From contig DFHC01000084.1 of the NCBI GenBank assembly GCA_002372575.1, positions 1-28,198 on the forward strand: a stretch of 28,198 nt of DNA, given 5' to 3'. Below are positions 10,336 through 17,372 of the stretch, in pieces (the stretch's first letter is position 1; each line of letters starts with the position of its first letter). Source of the DNA: a bacterium UBA3734 (lineage in GTDB: Bacteria > Bacteroidota > Bacteroidia > Bacteroidales > Bacteroidaceae). Made by a program: the position numbers and the translations under genes. The notes under the pieces are model-generated. The model saw only the letters and a list, made by a program, of their open reading frames with translations, had not been told where the DNA came from and searched no databases.

Positions 10336-10371
10336 CATTTTCTGCCATTTGGCGGCCATTTTCTGCCATTT
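10336..10371. repeat. Two 15-bp direct repeats in the divergent control region
   Basis: CATTTTCTGCCATTT occurs at 10336-10350 and again at 10357-10371, with identical sequence and a 21-bp period, about two turns of the helix. The pair lies between the divergent helix-turn-helix genes, about 70 bp before the rightward start codon. This arrangement suits an operator bound side by side by a small DNA-binding protein. The binding protein is inferred, not shown. Confidence 0.55.
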
Positions 10372-10440
10372 TTGAGTGTCGTGACAAGAATTGGCTTTTT
10401 CATTTGTTTCTTTGCACCCAAAATCAAAAATCAGAATTCA

Positions 10441-10761
10441 ATGGAAATAGTGATTGTTGAGAAAAAAGCGTTTGAGGACTTCATCCAGACAGTGGAGTAC
10501 CTCCTATCGCGCATCACCGACACAGATGCACGAACAAAGGAAAAACAACCTGAGCAATGGCTCGACACTGCTGATGTATGCGTAAGTCTTCAATTGAACC
10601 GCCGGACGGTGTACTCGCTACGGGAACAAGGTAAACTGCCGTTCTCGCAGATTCAACATCGGGTGTATTACAAGGCAAAAGACATCAAGGCTTTGGTTGA
10701 TAGCCTTGCTGTAAAAACGCCAAAAAAGGAAGAAACGGAAACAATCAACCCATCAAAATAG
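10441..10761 (+). CDS. Small helix-turn-helix (excisionase-like) protein B
   Basis: A 106-residue protein beginning MEIVIVEKKAF. An N-terminal helix precedes a helix-turn-helix: WLDTADVCVSLQLNRRTVYSLREQGK, then HRVYYKAKDIKALV (about residues 40-82). An in-frame upstream extension exists but starts at a non-ATG codon inside the control region and has no relation to the family, so I start at the ATG at 10441. It is followed 8 bp later by protein C in the same direction, probably as an operon. The three proteins A, B and C share the same plan and probably descend from one ancestor. Its likely role is excision control or transcription regulation of the element. Confidence 0.8.
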   Translation: MEIVIVEKKAFEDFIQTVEYLLSRITDTDARTKEKQPEQWLDTADVCVSLQLNRRTVYSLREQGKLPFSQIQHRVYYKAKDIKALVDSLAVKTPKKEETETINPSK

Positions 10762-10769
10762 CATTCATT

Positions 10770-11072
10770 ATGTTTGGACAGGACATCATCACCAAAGACT
10801 ATTTCACTGACCTTTACAGCCGTATCCGAAAGGCTCTGGAAATGCACGAAGACACAATACGGCACTACAGACCGTTGTTGGACGGTGTGCGATACATGAC
10901 CGACAAGGAATTGTCGGAAATGCTCAAGGTGAGCCGCCACACCTTGCAGCAGTACCGCAACAAGGGAATTCTTCCTTATACGCTATGCCGTGGTAAGGTG
11001 CTATATAAGGAACACGATGTGCAGGAATTGCTTGAAAGGAACTACCGTCCTGCTACTAGTCCATCATCATAG
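10770..11072 (+). CDS. Small helix-turn-helix (excisionase-like) protein C
   Basis: A 100-residue protein whose N-terminal half is helical and charged. Its C-terminal half is a helix-turn-helix: MTDKELSEMLKVSRHTLQQYRNKGI, then GKVLYKEHDVQELL (about residues 43-90). It lies 8 bp downstream of protein B and is probably co-transcribed with it. Its last 6 bp overlap the end of the converging RhuM-like gene. As with A and B, an excisionase or regulator is the best family-based guess; the sequence does not separate these roles. Confidence 0.8.
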   Translation: MFGQDIITKDYFTDLYSRIRKALEMHEDTIRHYRPLLDGVRYMTDKELSEMLKVSRHTLQQYRNKGILPYTLCRGKVLYKEHDVQELLERNYRPATSPSS

Positions 11073-11480
11073 GACATTTTCATACCTAGCTGAAAGCTCC
11101 AATGTCAGGCAAATATTTTCATACATCGGTCTGCCCATTAGTCGATTCATGATGTACTTTCGGAACTTGTGGCTATTATGGCTGTCGATAGCGTATGCCA
11201 GACGGATCACCATTTCAAGGTTATACACGTCGATGTTCCATTCGGGGTGATAAGGGAACAGCCGGAATGTGCCGTAAGTGTCCTTTTCGTGCGCGATACC
11301 TTTATTATAAAGGTGTCGGATTTTGCGGAACACCTTGGCTGACGGAACAAAAAACATATCTGCAATTTCTTCCACCGTCATCCACACGTCTTTGTCAGGC
11401 ATGGTGATTATTCCGCCCTCAGTCATTCGGATGATGCCTCGATCAAAGACATCCTTGGGGATCATTGAAAAGTTTGTCAT
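11067..11480 (-). CDS. RhuM-like short protein, N-terminal half of the family
   Basis: A 137-residue protein with a helix-turn-helix-like segment VWMTVEEIADMFFVPSAKV (about residues 32-50). Further on, VYNLEMVIRLAYAIDSHNS (about 85-103) followed by KFRKYIMNRL resembles the YNLDxIIxVGYRVNS...FRxWA motif of RhuM virulence-protein-like proteins. Full RhuM proteins are over 300 residues, so this is either a short family member or a remnant of the N-terminal part. RhuM function is not well defined. It lies 8 bp downstream of the 447-residue recombinase on the same strand and is probably co-transcribed with it. The assignment is moderate and rests on motif resemblance only. Confidence 0.55.
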   Translation of the reverse strand: MTNFSMIPKDVFDRGIIRMTEGGIITMPDKDVWMTVEEIADMFFVPSAKVFRKIRHLYNKGIAHEKDTYGTFRLFPYHPEWNIDVYNLEMVIRLAYAIDSHNSHKFRKYIMNRLMGRPMYENICLTLELSARYENVL

Positions 11481-11488
11481 AATGCTTG

Positions 11489-12832
11489 TTATTTTGGAAT
11501 TTGATACATTAGATTATTTTTGGGACGACCAATTCTTTTCACAGCCAGTCGCGGGTCTTCACGCAATAGTTCTTTCGAACGATTGAGTTTCTTTTGTAAC
11601 AGGGCTTTGTTGTGTTCAGTTGTCGTGCTGTTTGTCGTCAGTCCCTTTTCTTCCCTGCGCTTCTGTAACCTGTCCATATCTCGGCTGATGTTGTCGTCGG
11701 TCACCTTGGCGTACACCTGTGTACTCTTCACGCTGGAATGTCCCATCATTTTAGCGATACTTTCCAGACAGATGCCTTCTGAAACCAGCATCGTTCCAAA
11801 AGTGTGACGGGCCATGTGCGCCGAGAGGTTTTCAGTCCTGCCGATGGCAAAGCCCATTTCGTGGATGTCCGTCCACGCACTGTTGAGGGTCGGTAATGGA
11901 AATACAGGCTTTTCATCGTCAGAGGTGTTATACATGTCGAGTATTTGCTCTGCTATCGGATGTAAAGGGATAAACGACTCCACCTTCGTCTTCTGTCGGT
12001 TGATGCGTATATACCGCCTCCCATCGGCAGTTTTGCCGATATGGTGAGGGTAGAAGCCACGGGCATCCACGTAGGCCAGTCCGGTGAGCGACGAGAAGAT
12101 AAACCAGTGGCGCATTACCTCCATGCGCTTGTCTGGCATTGGAGTCGCCAACAGCTTCTTGAAGTCCTCACGGTTCATGCAGCGGTGACGGCTTTGTGGT
12201 TTTTTCTCATACTCGACATTCTCTAAGGGATTGCAGCGCAGAATCTCCATATCCACACCGAGCCAAACAAGGCGGTTGAGCCATAACAGGCAATGATTCG
12301 TCTGTGAAGGACCGAGTCTTTTCCCTTTTACAAGATGTACCTTGTAGCCCAGACCGAAAGGCTCATCTATTTCAGTTAGTGGGATGTCCTTTTTGCCGAG
12401 TGAATGCAAAAACTCTTGCAGGTGGGCTTGCAGACATTTACTGTGGCGATAGGTGTTCACTTTTTTCAATTTGTTGGAGCGAATGCGCAGCCGTTCCCGT
12501 TCCCATTCACCCATTTGTAATAGGGTTGTCGGCTTCTTTGTCTTTTCAGTGATGATGTTCTTCAGTATTTCAGGAGTGACGACACCAGTTTCACGGAGTT
12601 GTTCGTCATAGAGCGCTTCGATTCGGTTGCGTAGGTCAGCAAGCCTATTGTTGTCCTTGCCAATGGCTATCTCGCCCTTCTTGGCGTTCCAGTCTTTAGG
12701 ACGGCAAAAAATGTCCGTTGCCAAAACAGAACTTCTTCCGTCAATGGTGATGCGGCACATAATGGCCGTGGTGCCGTCGGCCTTGACCTTGGCACGGTTG
12801 ATGTAGTAGAGTTGTTTGAAAGTGCTTCGCAT
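11489..12832 (-). CDS. Tyrosine recombinase (integrase), 447 aa
   Basis: A site-specific recombinase of the phage-integrase family. An N-terminal arm-binding-like region and a SAM-like core-binding domain (about 105-205) precede the catalytic domain (about 218-385). Visible catalytic residues are Lys281, HxxR at His339/Arg342, His365 in MMGHSS and the nucleophile Tyr374 in TQVYAKV. The first catalytic arginine, usually in TGLRxxE, is not at its normal place: the motif reads TGLAYVDAR, as in many Bacteroidetes IntDOT-like enzymes. It follows the second recombinase by 13 bp. A C-terminal extension of about 65 residues, rich in Lys/Arg, goes beyond the usual end. It probably acts in integration or excision of this element. 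Confidence 0.9.
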   Translation of the reverse strand: MRSTFKQLYYINRAKVKADGTTAIMCRITIDGRSSVLATDIFCRPKDWNAKKGEIAIGKDNNRLADLRNRIEALYDEQLRETGVVTPEILKNIITEKTKKPTTLLQMGEWERERLRIRSNKLKKVNTYRHSKCLQAHLQEFLHSLGKKDIPLTEIDEPFGLGYKVHLVKGKRLGPSQTNHCLLWLNRLVWLGVDMEILRCNPLENVEYEKKPQSRHRCMNREDFKKLLATPMPDKRMEVMRHWFIFSSLTGLAYVDARGFYPHHIGKTADGRRYIRINRQKTKVESFIPLHPIAEQILDMYNTSDDEKPVFPLPTLNSAWTDIHEMGFAIGRTENLSAHMARHTFGTMLVSEGICLESIAKMMGHSSVKSTQVYAKVTDDNISRDMDRLQKRREEKGLTTNSTTTEHNKALLQKKLNRSKELLREDPRLAVKRIGRPKNNLMYQIPK

Positions 12833-12845
12833 ATTGTTTTCCTCC

Positions 12846-14075
12846 TTATTTTAAGACGAGTTTGAAATCTTGGGTTGCCTCGATGAACTTGTCCATGTCC
12901 TCGAAGAGTTTCTTCGGGGTGACACGGGCATAGACCTGTGTCTGGTTGATATTGGTGTGACCGAGCATTCGGCTGATAGTTTCCAACGGCACACCCTCTT
13001 CAAGCGTTATCAGACTGGCAAACGAATGTCGCCCCTGATGATAGTGGATAGACTCTTTCAAACCAATCCAGCCCGATATGCCGCGCAGATGGGCATGAAG
13101 GGTACGATGGAAAACATACGGAAAGAGCGTCTTTCGTGTGTCGTCGTGGTATTTCTCTATGAGGGCAATCGCCTCGGGCAGCAGCTTTACAGCGGCACGG
13201 TTCTCGTTTTTGCGTCGCAGGTACTTCAGCCAGAGGTTGCCATCCTCGTCAATGGAAAGGTTTTCATCCGTGACCGACACCGCATCGGAGTAGGGTACGC
13301 CCGTATAACAGGCGAACAGGAACAGGTCACGGGAGAGAATGTATCCCTCGTGCTTGGGAGGAATCTCCAAATCCCGAATCTTCTCAAAGGTCTCACGGCT
13401 GAGAGCCTTGGGAGTGGTCTCACGTCTCCTCGGCAGGGAGAAATGTGCGAAATATTGCCGTTCGGCAATGCCTTCTTTGAAGGCATCCTTGCAAGCCTTC
13501 TTCAACAAGGCAAGGAAGTGGCGGGCTGAGGCTTCATGTCCGCACTCGTCGCAGATGTACGACTGGAAATCGTAGATGAATTGCTCAGTGAGTTGCCCGA
13601 AAGCAATGTCCTCTGACTTGAAATTCTTCAAGATGAAGGCTTGCAGATAGTCGCAGAACGCCTTGTAATGGTAGTAGGTGCCCTTGGCACGGTCAACGCC
13701 GATGCGCGACTGGCATTCGTCTTTCATGCGAAGGGCATACTGCATCAAAGTCACCTGCGACTGGATGCTACCTTGCAAGACCGCCTTGACATCAGCGGCA
13801 CAAAAGTCTGACAGTCGAGATTTCACAGACTCGTAGGCTTTGTTGATTGACAACAGCAGTCGCTCAATCTTACGGTTCACCTCAACTGCCTCCTTGCTCT
13901 TTCCGTTCAAGCGACTTTCACGGGGATTCCACAAGTCGGGGGTGCAGGAAATCTTGCACGAAAACTGAGACATCGAGTTTCCGAGGGTGATACGCCCCAT
14001 GATGGGTGCTTTTCCCTTCTTGTCCGTCGTGCTCTTTTTCAGGTAGAGCAGCACCTTCATTTTTTCTTTTTTCAT
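12846..14075 (-). CDS. Tyrosine recombinase (integrase), 409 aa
   Basis: The outermost gene of the element and probably an integration enzyme. It has the Bacteroidetes N-terminal domain (LLYLKKSTTDKKGKAPIMGR), a core-binding domain (about 105-215) and a catalytic domain with a basic RRKNEN segment, HxxR at His346/Arg349 in HYHQGRHSF, His373 in MLGHTN and nucleophile Tyr382 in TQVYARV. As in its neighbour, the first arginine is missing from its usual position (TGVPYSD). I start at the ATG at 14075; a GTG two codons earlier and an internal ATG are alternatives. It lies 13 bp upstream of the 447-residue recombinase, so the pair is probably one transcript. The two proteins are only distantly alike. 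Confidence 0.9.
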   Translation of the reverse strand: MKKEKMKVLLYLKKSTTDKKGKAPIMGRITLGNSMSQFSCKISCTPDLWNPRESRLNGKSKEAVEVNRKIERLLLSINKAYESVKSRLSDFCAADVKAVLQGSIQSQVTLMQYALRMKDECQSRIGVDRAKGTYYHYKAFCDYLQAFILKNFKSEDIAFGQLTEQFIYDFQSYICDECGHEASARHFLALLKKACKDAFKEGIAERQYFAHFSLPRRRETTPKALSRETFEKIRDLEIPPKHEGYILSRDLFLFACYTGVPYSDAVSVTDENLSIDEDGNLWLKYLRRKNENRAAVKLLPEAIALIEKYHDDTRKTLFPYVFHRTLHAHLRGISGWIGLKESIHYHQGRHSFASLITLEEGVPLETISRMLGHTNINQTQVYARVTPKKLFEDMDKFIEATQDFKLVLK

Positions 14076-14095
14076 ACGCACTTGTAATTAGGTTG

Positions 14096-14103
14096 CAAAA
14101 TTA
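14096..14103 (-). promoter_or_regulatory. -7 box TAATTTTG upstream of the tandem recombinases
   Basis: TAATTTTG on the minus strand matches the Bacteroidetes -7 consensus and lies 20 bp before the recombinase ATG at 14075, which would leave a very short leader. No clear -33 TTTG is present. Confidence 0.45.
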
Positions 14104-14187
14104 GTTCAATTACAAGCGTCCACCGTATGGAATAATGTGTCCGAATATGTATGTTTTTCCGAGTCTCCGACTAATATCGGGTCTAAT

Positions 14188-14237
14188 TCGTTACCCATAC
14201 AATTTTTGGTAACGAGACAGGTAACGATTTGGTAACG
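14188..14237. repeat. Cluster of four GGTAACG heptamers near the element end
   Basis: GGTAACG occurs directly at 14208, 14220 and 14231 (spacings 12 and 11 bp) and inverted as CGTTACC at 14189-14195. The inverted copy and the first direct copy extend to an 8-bp inverted repeat (tcgttacc / ggtaacga) around a 12-bp spacer. The location between the recombinase start and the element border fits recombinase arm or core sites or excision-factor sites; that role is inferred. Confidence 0.6.
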
Positions 14238-14240
14238 GAA

Positions 14241-14277
14241 CGATGGTCATATTTCAAATATGCATTCCCGTCCATCG
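14241..14277. repeat. Nested palindromes beside the heptamer cluster
   Basis: A perfect 7-1-7 palindrome (CATATTT C AAATATG, 14248-14262) lies inside a 6-bp inverted repeat CGATGG (14241-14246) / CCATCG (14272-14277). It could be part of an attachment site, an operator or a weak transcription stop between the LRR gene and the element. I see no gene in 14082-14307. Confidence 0.45.
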
Positions 14278-14307
14278 AAACATGGAATACATATAATCAG
14301 CAGTGTT

Positions 14308-15300
14308 TCAAGCACTTATGGGAGTGGTGCCCATATTCGCTTCATCCTTGATTTCGTGGCTATATTTCCCGATGGTAGTCAAAGAACTCGGAAGAGTTAT
14401 CGATTCAATCATAGTTGCCGCGAAAGCCTGGCTACCGAGAGTTTCAACTCCTTCTGGAATGTCAATATATTCCAAACCACTTAACCAGAAAGCCTCCGAG
14501 TCAATTTTTTTCAGAGAACTGGGCAATTTTACTGATTTCAAAGATTTACAAAACGCAAATCCTGTAATCGACTGGAGTTTTCCTTCTTCTATCGTTACCG
14601 TTGAAATCAACGAATCTCCCGCGAATACTGTACTGTAGATTGCTTCAACGTTTCCTCCGATTTTCACCGTTGTAAGGTTAGGACATTGGGAAAAAGCGTA
14701 GGAGAATACCTTGGGGGCATTGACATTTACGGAAGTGATGTTTTGACATTTGTAAAATTGGTATTCGCCAACGGTTCCTACAGAAGCAGGGATTACCAAA
14801 TCTTTTGCTTCTTTTCCATTGATATACAAATTGAAACCCTGCGGAAACGCAGGAATATATTTATCGCGTTGCCCTGTTTTTATTGTCCAGCCACCCAAAG
14901 ATATCTTTGCCCAAGCCCCTATATCATAAATATTGATGTCAGTACATGTTCCAAGAAAAGCATATTCTAGGATACTTGTAATTGTTTTTGGAATTGTCAC
15001 GGACTTTAAATCAGGGCAATCTCTAAAAGCGTTCCCACTAATAACCGTAACGGGGAGTTTTCTCGTTACATATTCCCAACGTTCATCCCTGATTAGACAT
15101 TCGATACTATCTTTGATGACAATATCGCCACAATATTTCACACCATCGCTCAGGGGAACGACCTTGACATCCTTGTTTGACGAATAAATCCAAGCGTCAT
15201 CGTAAAAATATGCAACACCATCGATTACGACTGCAACCGAAGCAGCATTCACTATCAGAGGGAGCAGTGACACTGCAATAATTAATAAAAACTTTTTCAT
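14308..15300 (-). CDS. BspA-like leucine-rich-repeat surface protein, probably 3'-truncated
   Basis: A 330-residue protein with a signal peptide (MKKFLLIIAVSLLPLIVNA) and LRR_5-type repeats of about 22 residues, such as LKSVTIPKTITSILEYAF and LKSVKLPSSLKKIDSEAF. Such proteins are exported in Bacteroidales and are often linked to adhesion. The last repeat stops at LPSSLTTIGKYS, where AF would be expected after the glycine. The remaining residues (HEIKDEANMG and a short end) have no repeat pattern. The C-terminal tail of the upstream neighbour is absent. I infer that the integrative element replaced the 3' end near 14370. It lies 25 bp downstream of the other LRR gene, so the two are probably co-transcribed. 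Confidence 0.75.
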   Translation of the reverse strand: MKKFLLIIAVSLLPLIVNAASVAVVIDGVAYFYDDAWIYSSNKDVKVVPLSDGVKYCGDIVIKDSIECLIRDERWEYVTRKLPVTVISGNAFRDCPDLKSVTIPKTITSILEYAFLGTCTDINIYDIGAWAKISLGGWTIKTGQRDKYIPAFPQGFNLYINGKEAKDLVIPASVGTVGEYQFYKCQNITSVNVNAPKVFSYAFSQCPNLTTVKIGGNVEAIYSTVFAGDSLISTVTIEEGKLQSITGFAFCKSLKSVKLPSSLKKIDSEAFWLSGLEYIDIPEGVETLGSQAFAATMIESITLPSSLTTIGKYSHEIKDEANMGTTPISA

Positions 15301-15325
15301 AAATTCTTTTTTTGAACGATTGTTA

Positions 15326-17134
15326 TTACTTCACTATTTTGCGAATGGTTCCGTCGTTCATGCGAATGATATTCAGCCCTCGCTGCGGCTGTGTTATTCT
15401 CATACCATTAAGAGTGAAACATTCACTAGTACTCTCACTATCTTTGACTACCGAACCGACACTCACGACATCGACAGGAACGCGACTGTTCTTTACAAAT
15501 CCCCAACTGCGAGAACTGCCCTCAATGGTAATGCCATCCGATGTTTTACTCATCCGCAGAGCCACAGGCGTGTCGGAAAGTGCCATTGACCCATCGACAG
15601 ACATAGTCAGATACTTTTTTGTTCCGATATTATATAGGTATTTTTCAGCTCCGTTGCCAAAAATCTGCCAGAAGTTTCTGGCATCAGAATCATCTATGCT
15701 GTAAAAAGCCTTCATCTCTTCCACTTGTTCGTCAATGGCATCGCAGACCACATATCCGAAACTACTAATATCCACCAATGCATACGCCGACGTAGATGCC
15801 AACGCGTTAGGTTTAGAGATTAGTTCGCGAATGTTGTTGAACAAATACCATCCGCTGTCATAAACAACACTTCCCCATGTTCCTTCTGGAACATACAACA
15901 TAGCATGCTGATATGTTCTATCTGAAAAAACTGACTGGGCGAATTCAAGTGGAACAGATTTGGCGTAAACATTCTCCAACCGACAACCATTGAAAGCATA
16001 AGCAGCGAGAAAACTAACGCTATTAGGAATAGTTACAGAGGTTAGACTCAAGCAGTTCTGAAAAGCCCAACCTTTGATGTCTGTCACATTATTAGGAATT
16101 ATAATGGATTTTAAACTAGAACAACCCGAAAATGCAGATTCTTCAATGGTTGTCACACTATTTGGGATAGTCACAGATGTTAAATCGGTACAACCACTAA
16201 ACACTCCTTGCTTGATAGAAATAGTTCCCTCGGGAAAGACGACTTCCCTAACGAGTTCTCCATTTAAATAAAGGTGGTGAGCGTAAGAAAGGGGATTTGA
16301 AACGAATGATGTATTGCACCAAGCCGAAAGGTCTGAAATATGCACGGATGTCAAGCATGAACAATCTTGAAATGCCCACAATTCAATAGAAGTTACGCTA
16401 CTTGGAATTGTGACAGAAAGTAGGCTGCTGCAAGATTGGAATGCTGATTGACCTATTGTTTTCAAGCTGTTGGGGAAACCGACAGAAGTCAAGGAATTGC
16501 AATTCTGGAAAGTGGAATTCTTAATGGCAGTCACACCGTTGGGAATGGTAACGGAAATTAACGAGTAGCAATTCTTAAATGCTTTTTCGCCGATAGATGT
16601 GACCCCTTCGGGAATAGTAATCGAAGTCAATTTTCGACATTCTTCAAACGTGCTTTCCTCGATGGAAGTTACAAGGTTCGGAATAATAAATGACTGTAAG
16701 GAAAGACAATCTTTAAATGCGAAATCGCCGATGGATTTCACGCTGTTTGGAACTGTAACAGAAAGCAAACCAGTACAGCGAAAGAAAGCACTGCTGCCTA
16801 TGGATTTCACCCCGTCAGGGATGGTGACAGATGTCAATCTGCTACACTCGGAAAACGCAGAAGTACCAATCGATGTCACCTTGTAATTATTTCCTTCGTA
16901 GGTAACAGTTTCAGGAATCACTACATTACCCAAATATGCATGTGAAGAATAAATTGCCGAACTCCCATCGTAACTGACCTCCAATTCCGTTTGATTGTTG
17001 GTCCATACGTAATAGATGGTAACGCCGTCAGCGTTTGCAACAGCGATATCGTGAGCGAAAACATCCATTCCGACCACACTCAAAAGCGTGGTTAATAGGA
17101 TTATGATGAAATATTGTTTTTTCATAAACTTCAT
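15326..17134 (-). CDS. BspA-like leucine-rich-repeat surface protein with C-terminal tail
   Basis: A 602-residue exported protein. The signal peptide ends around VFA (residues 1-27). Residues about 85-400 hold roughly a dozen LRR_5 repeats of 23 residues with the pattern LTSVTIPxxVTSIxxxAFxxCxS. An interruption (about 265-300: ISDLSAWCNTSF to LYLNGELVREVVFPEG) is typical of BspA-type proteins. Then come a VYVPEGTW-like linker, a compact domain of unknown type (about 445-560) and the tail FTLNGMRITQPQRGLNIIRM ending in IRKIVK, a form frequent in Prevotella surface proteins and perhaps a sorting signal. An ATG three codons downstream is an equally good start. An adhesin-like surface role is inferred from the family. 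Confidence 0.85.
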   Translation of the reverse strand: MKFMKKQYFIIILLTTLLSVVGMDVFAHDIAVANADGVTIYYVWTNNQTELEVSYDGSSAIYSSHAYLGNVVIPETVTYEGNNYKVTSIGTSAFSECSRLTSVTIPDGVKSIGSSAFFRCTGLLSVTVPNSVKSIGDFAFKDCLSLQSFIIPNLVTSIEESTFEECRKLTSITIPEGVTSIGEKAFKNCYSLISVTIPNGVTAIKNSTFQNCNSLTSVGFPNSLKTIGQSAFQSCSSLLSVTIPSSVTSIELWAFQDCSCLTSVHISDLSAWCNTSFVSNPLSYAHHLYLNGELVREVVFPEGTISIKQGVFSGCTDLTSVTIPNSVTTIEESAFSGCSSLKSIIIPNNVTDIKGWAFQNCLSLTSVTIPNSVSFLAAYAFNGCRLENVYAKSVPLEFAQSVFSDRTYQHAMLYVPEGTWGSVVYDSGWYLFNNIRELISKPNALASTSAYALVDISSFGYVVCDAIDEQVEEMKAFYSIDDSDARNFWQIFGNGAEKYLYNIGTKKYLTMSVDGSMALSDTPVALRMSKTSDGITIEGSSRSWGFVKNSRVPVDVVSVGSVVKDSESTSECFTLNGMRITQPQRGLNIIRMNDGTIRKIVK

Positions 17135-17146
17135 TTATCTGATTTG

Positions 17147-17278
17147 TTATGTTACTGTCACCTGTCCGTTTGTCTCGTTACTGAGGTCAAAATTTCCCCG
17201 TATCTCATAAATCGTATTCGCAGTTGCCATTTGAGCCTGAAGCGGAATCGAGTTGTCTGACAATATGCTATAATTCAT
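17147..17278 (-). pseudogene. Possible remnant of a beta-helix-type surface protein
   Basis: A 43-residue reading frame whose middle, ANTIYEIRGNFDLSNETNG, followed by QVTVT, resembles the entry strand of right-handed beta-helix proteins of Bacteroidales (NTIYxIRxDFDLxGxxVTIP). It then stops abruptly 12 bp before the LRR gene. It has no signal peptide. An in-frame ATG 17 codons upstream would extend it, but that extension overlaps the promoter box. It may be a small real peptide, a leader ORF or a gene remnant. The resemblance is weak. Confidence 0.25.
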
Positions 17279-17301
17279 GGGCGTAATTTTATTTTTTGCG
17301 C

Positions 17302-17335
17302 CAAATATATAAAAAAAAACGGATTTCACAACAAA
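17302..17335 (-). promoter_or_regulatory. Bacteroidetes-type promoter for the LRR genes
   Basis: On the minus strand TTTG (17335-17332) is followed after 22 nt by TATATTTG (17309-17302). This fits the -33/-7 pattern with slightly long spacing. It points through the 43-residue remnant to the two LRR genes. No GC-rich hairpin is visible between it and the polysaccharide operon that ends at 17373. Confidence 0.5.
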
Positions 17336-17372
17336 GCCGCCCTATATTTAACAAAGTTTAATCATAAATTAG

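Larger units (their letters stand above)
1..14370. mobile_element. One end of a Bacteroidales integrative/conjugative element (partial)
   Basis: Two tandem tyrosine recombinases, three excisionase-like helix-turn-helix proteins, a DUF3945/DUF4099 protein, a topoisomerase homologue, a DUF1896 protein and a methylase-helicase giant form the accessory block familiar from Bacteroidales conjugative transposons. No tra genes, mobilisation genes or second end are visible, so transfer ability cannot be judged. The right boundary is placed at about 14370 by inference: the adjoining LRR gene loses its repeat pattern there, and a cluster of short repeats lies between it and the recombinase start. The left boundary is outside the window. 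Confidence 0.75.

Noticed and set aside
15326..17134. Regular short direct repeats that could suggest a CRISPR-like or tandem array
   Set aside because: The roughly 69-bp periodicity is explained by the 23-residue LRR units; repeats are imperfect and there are no spacers.
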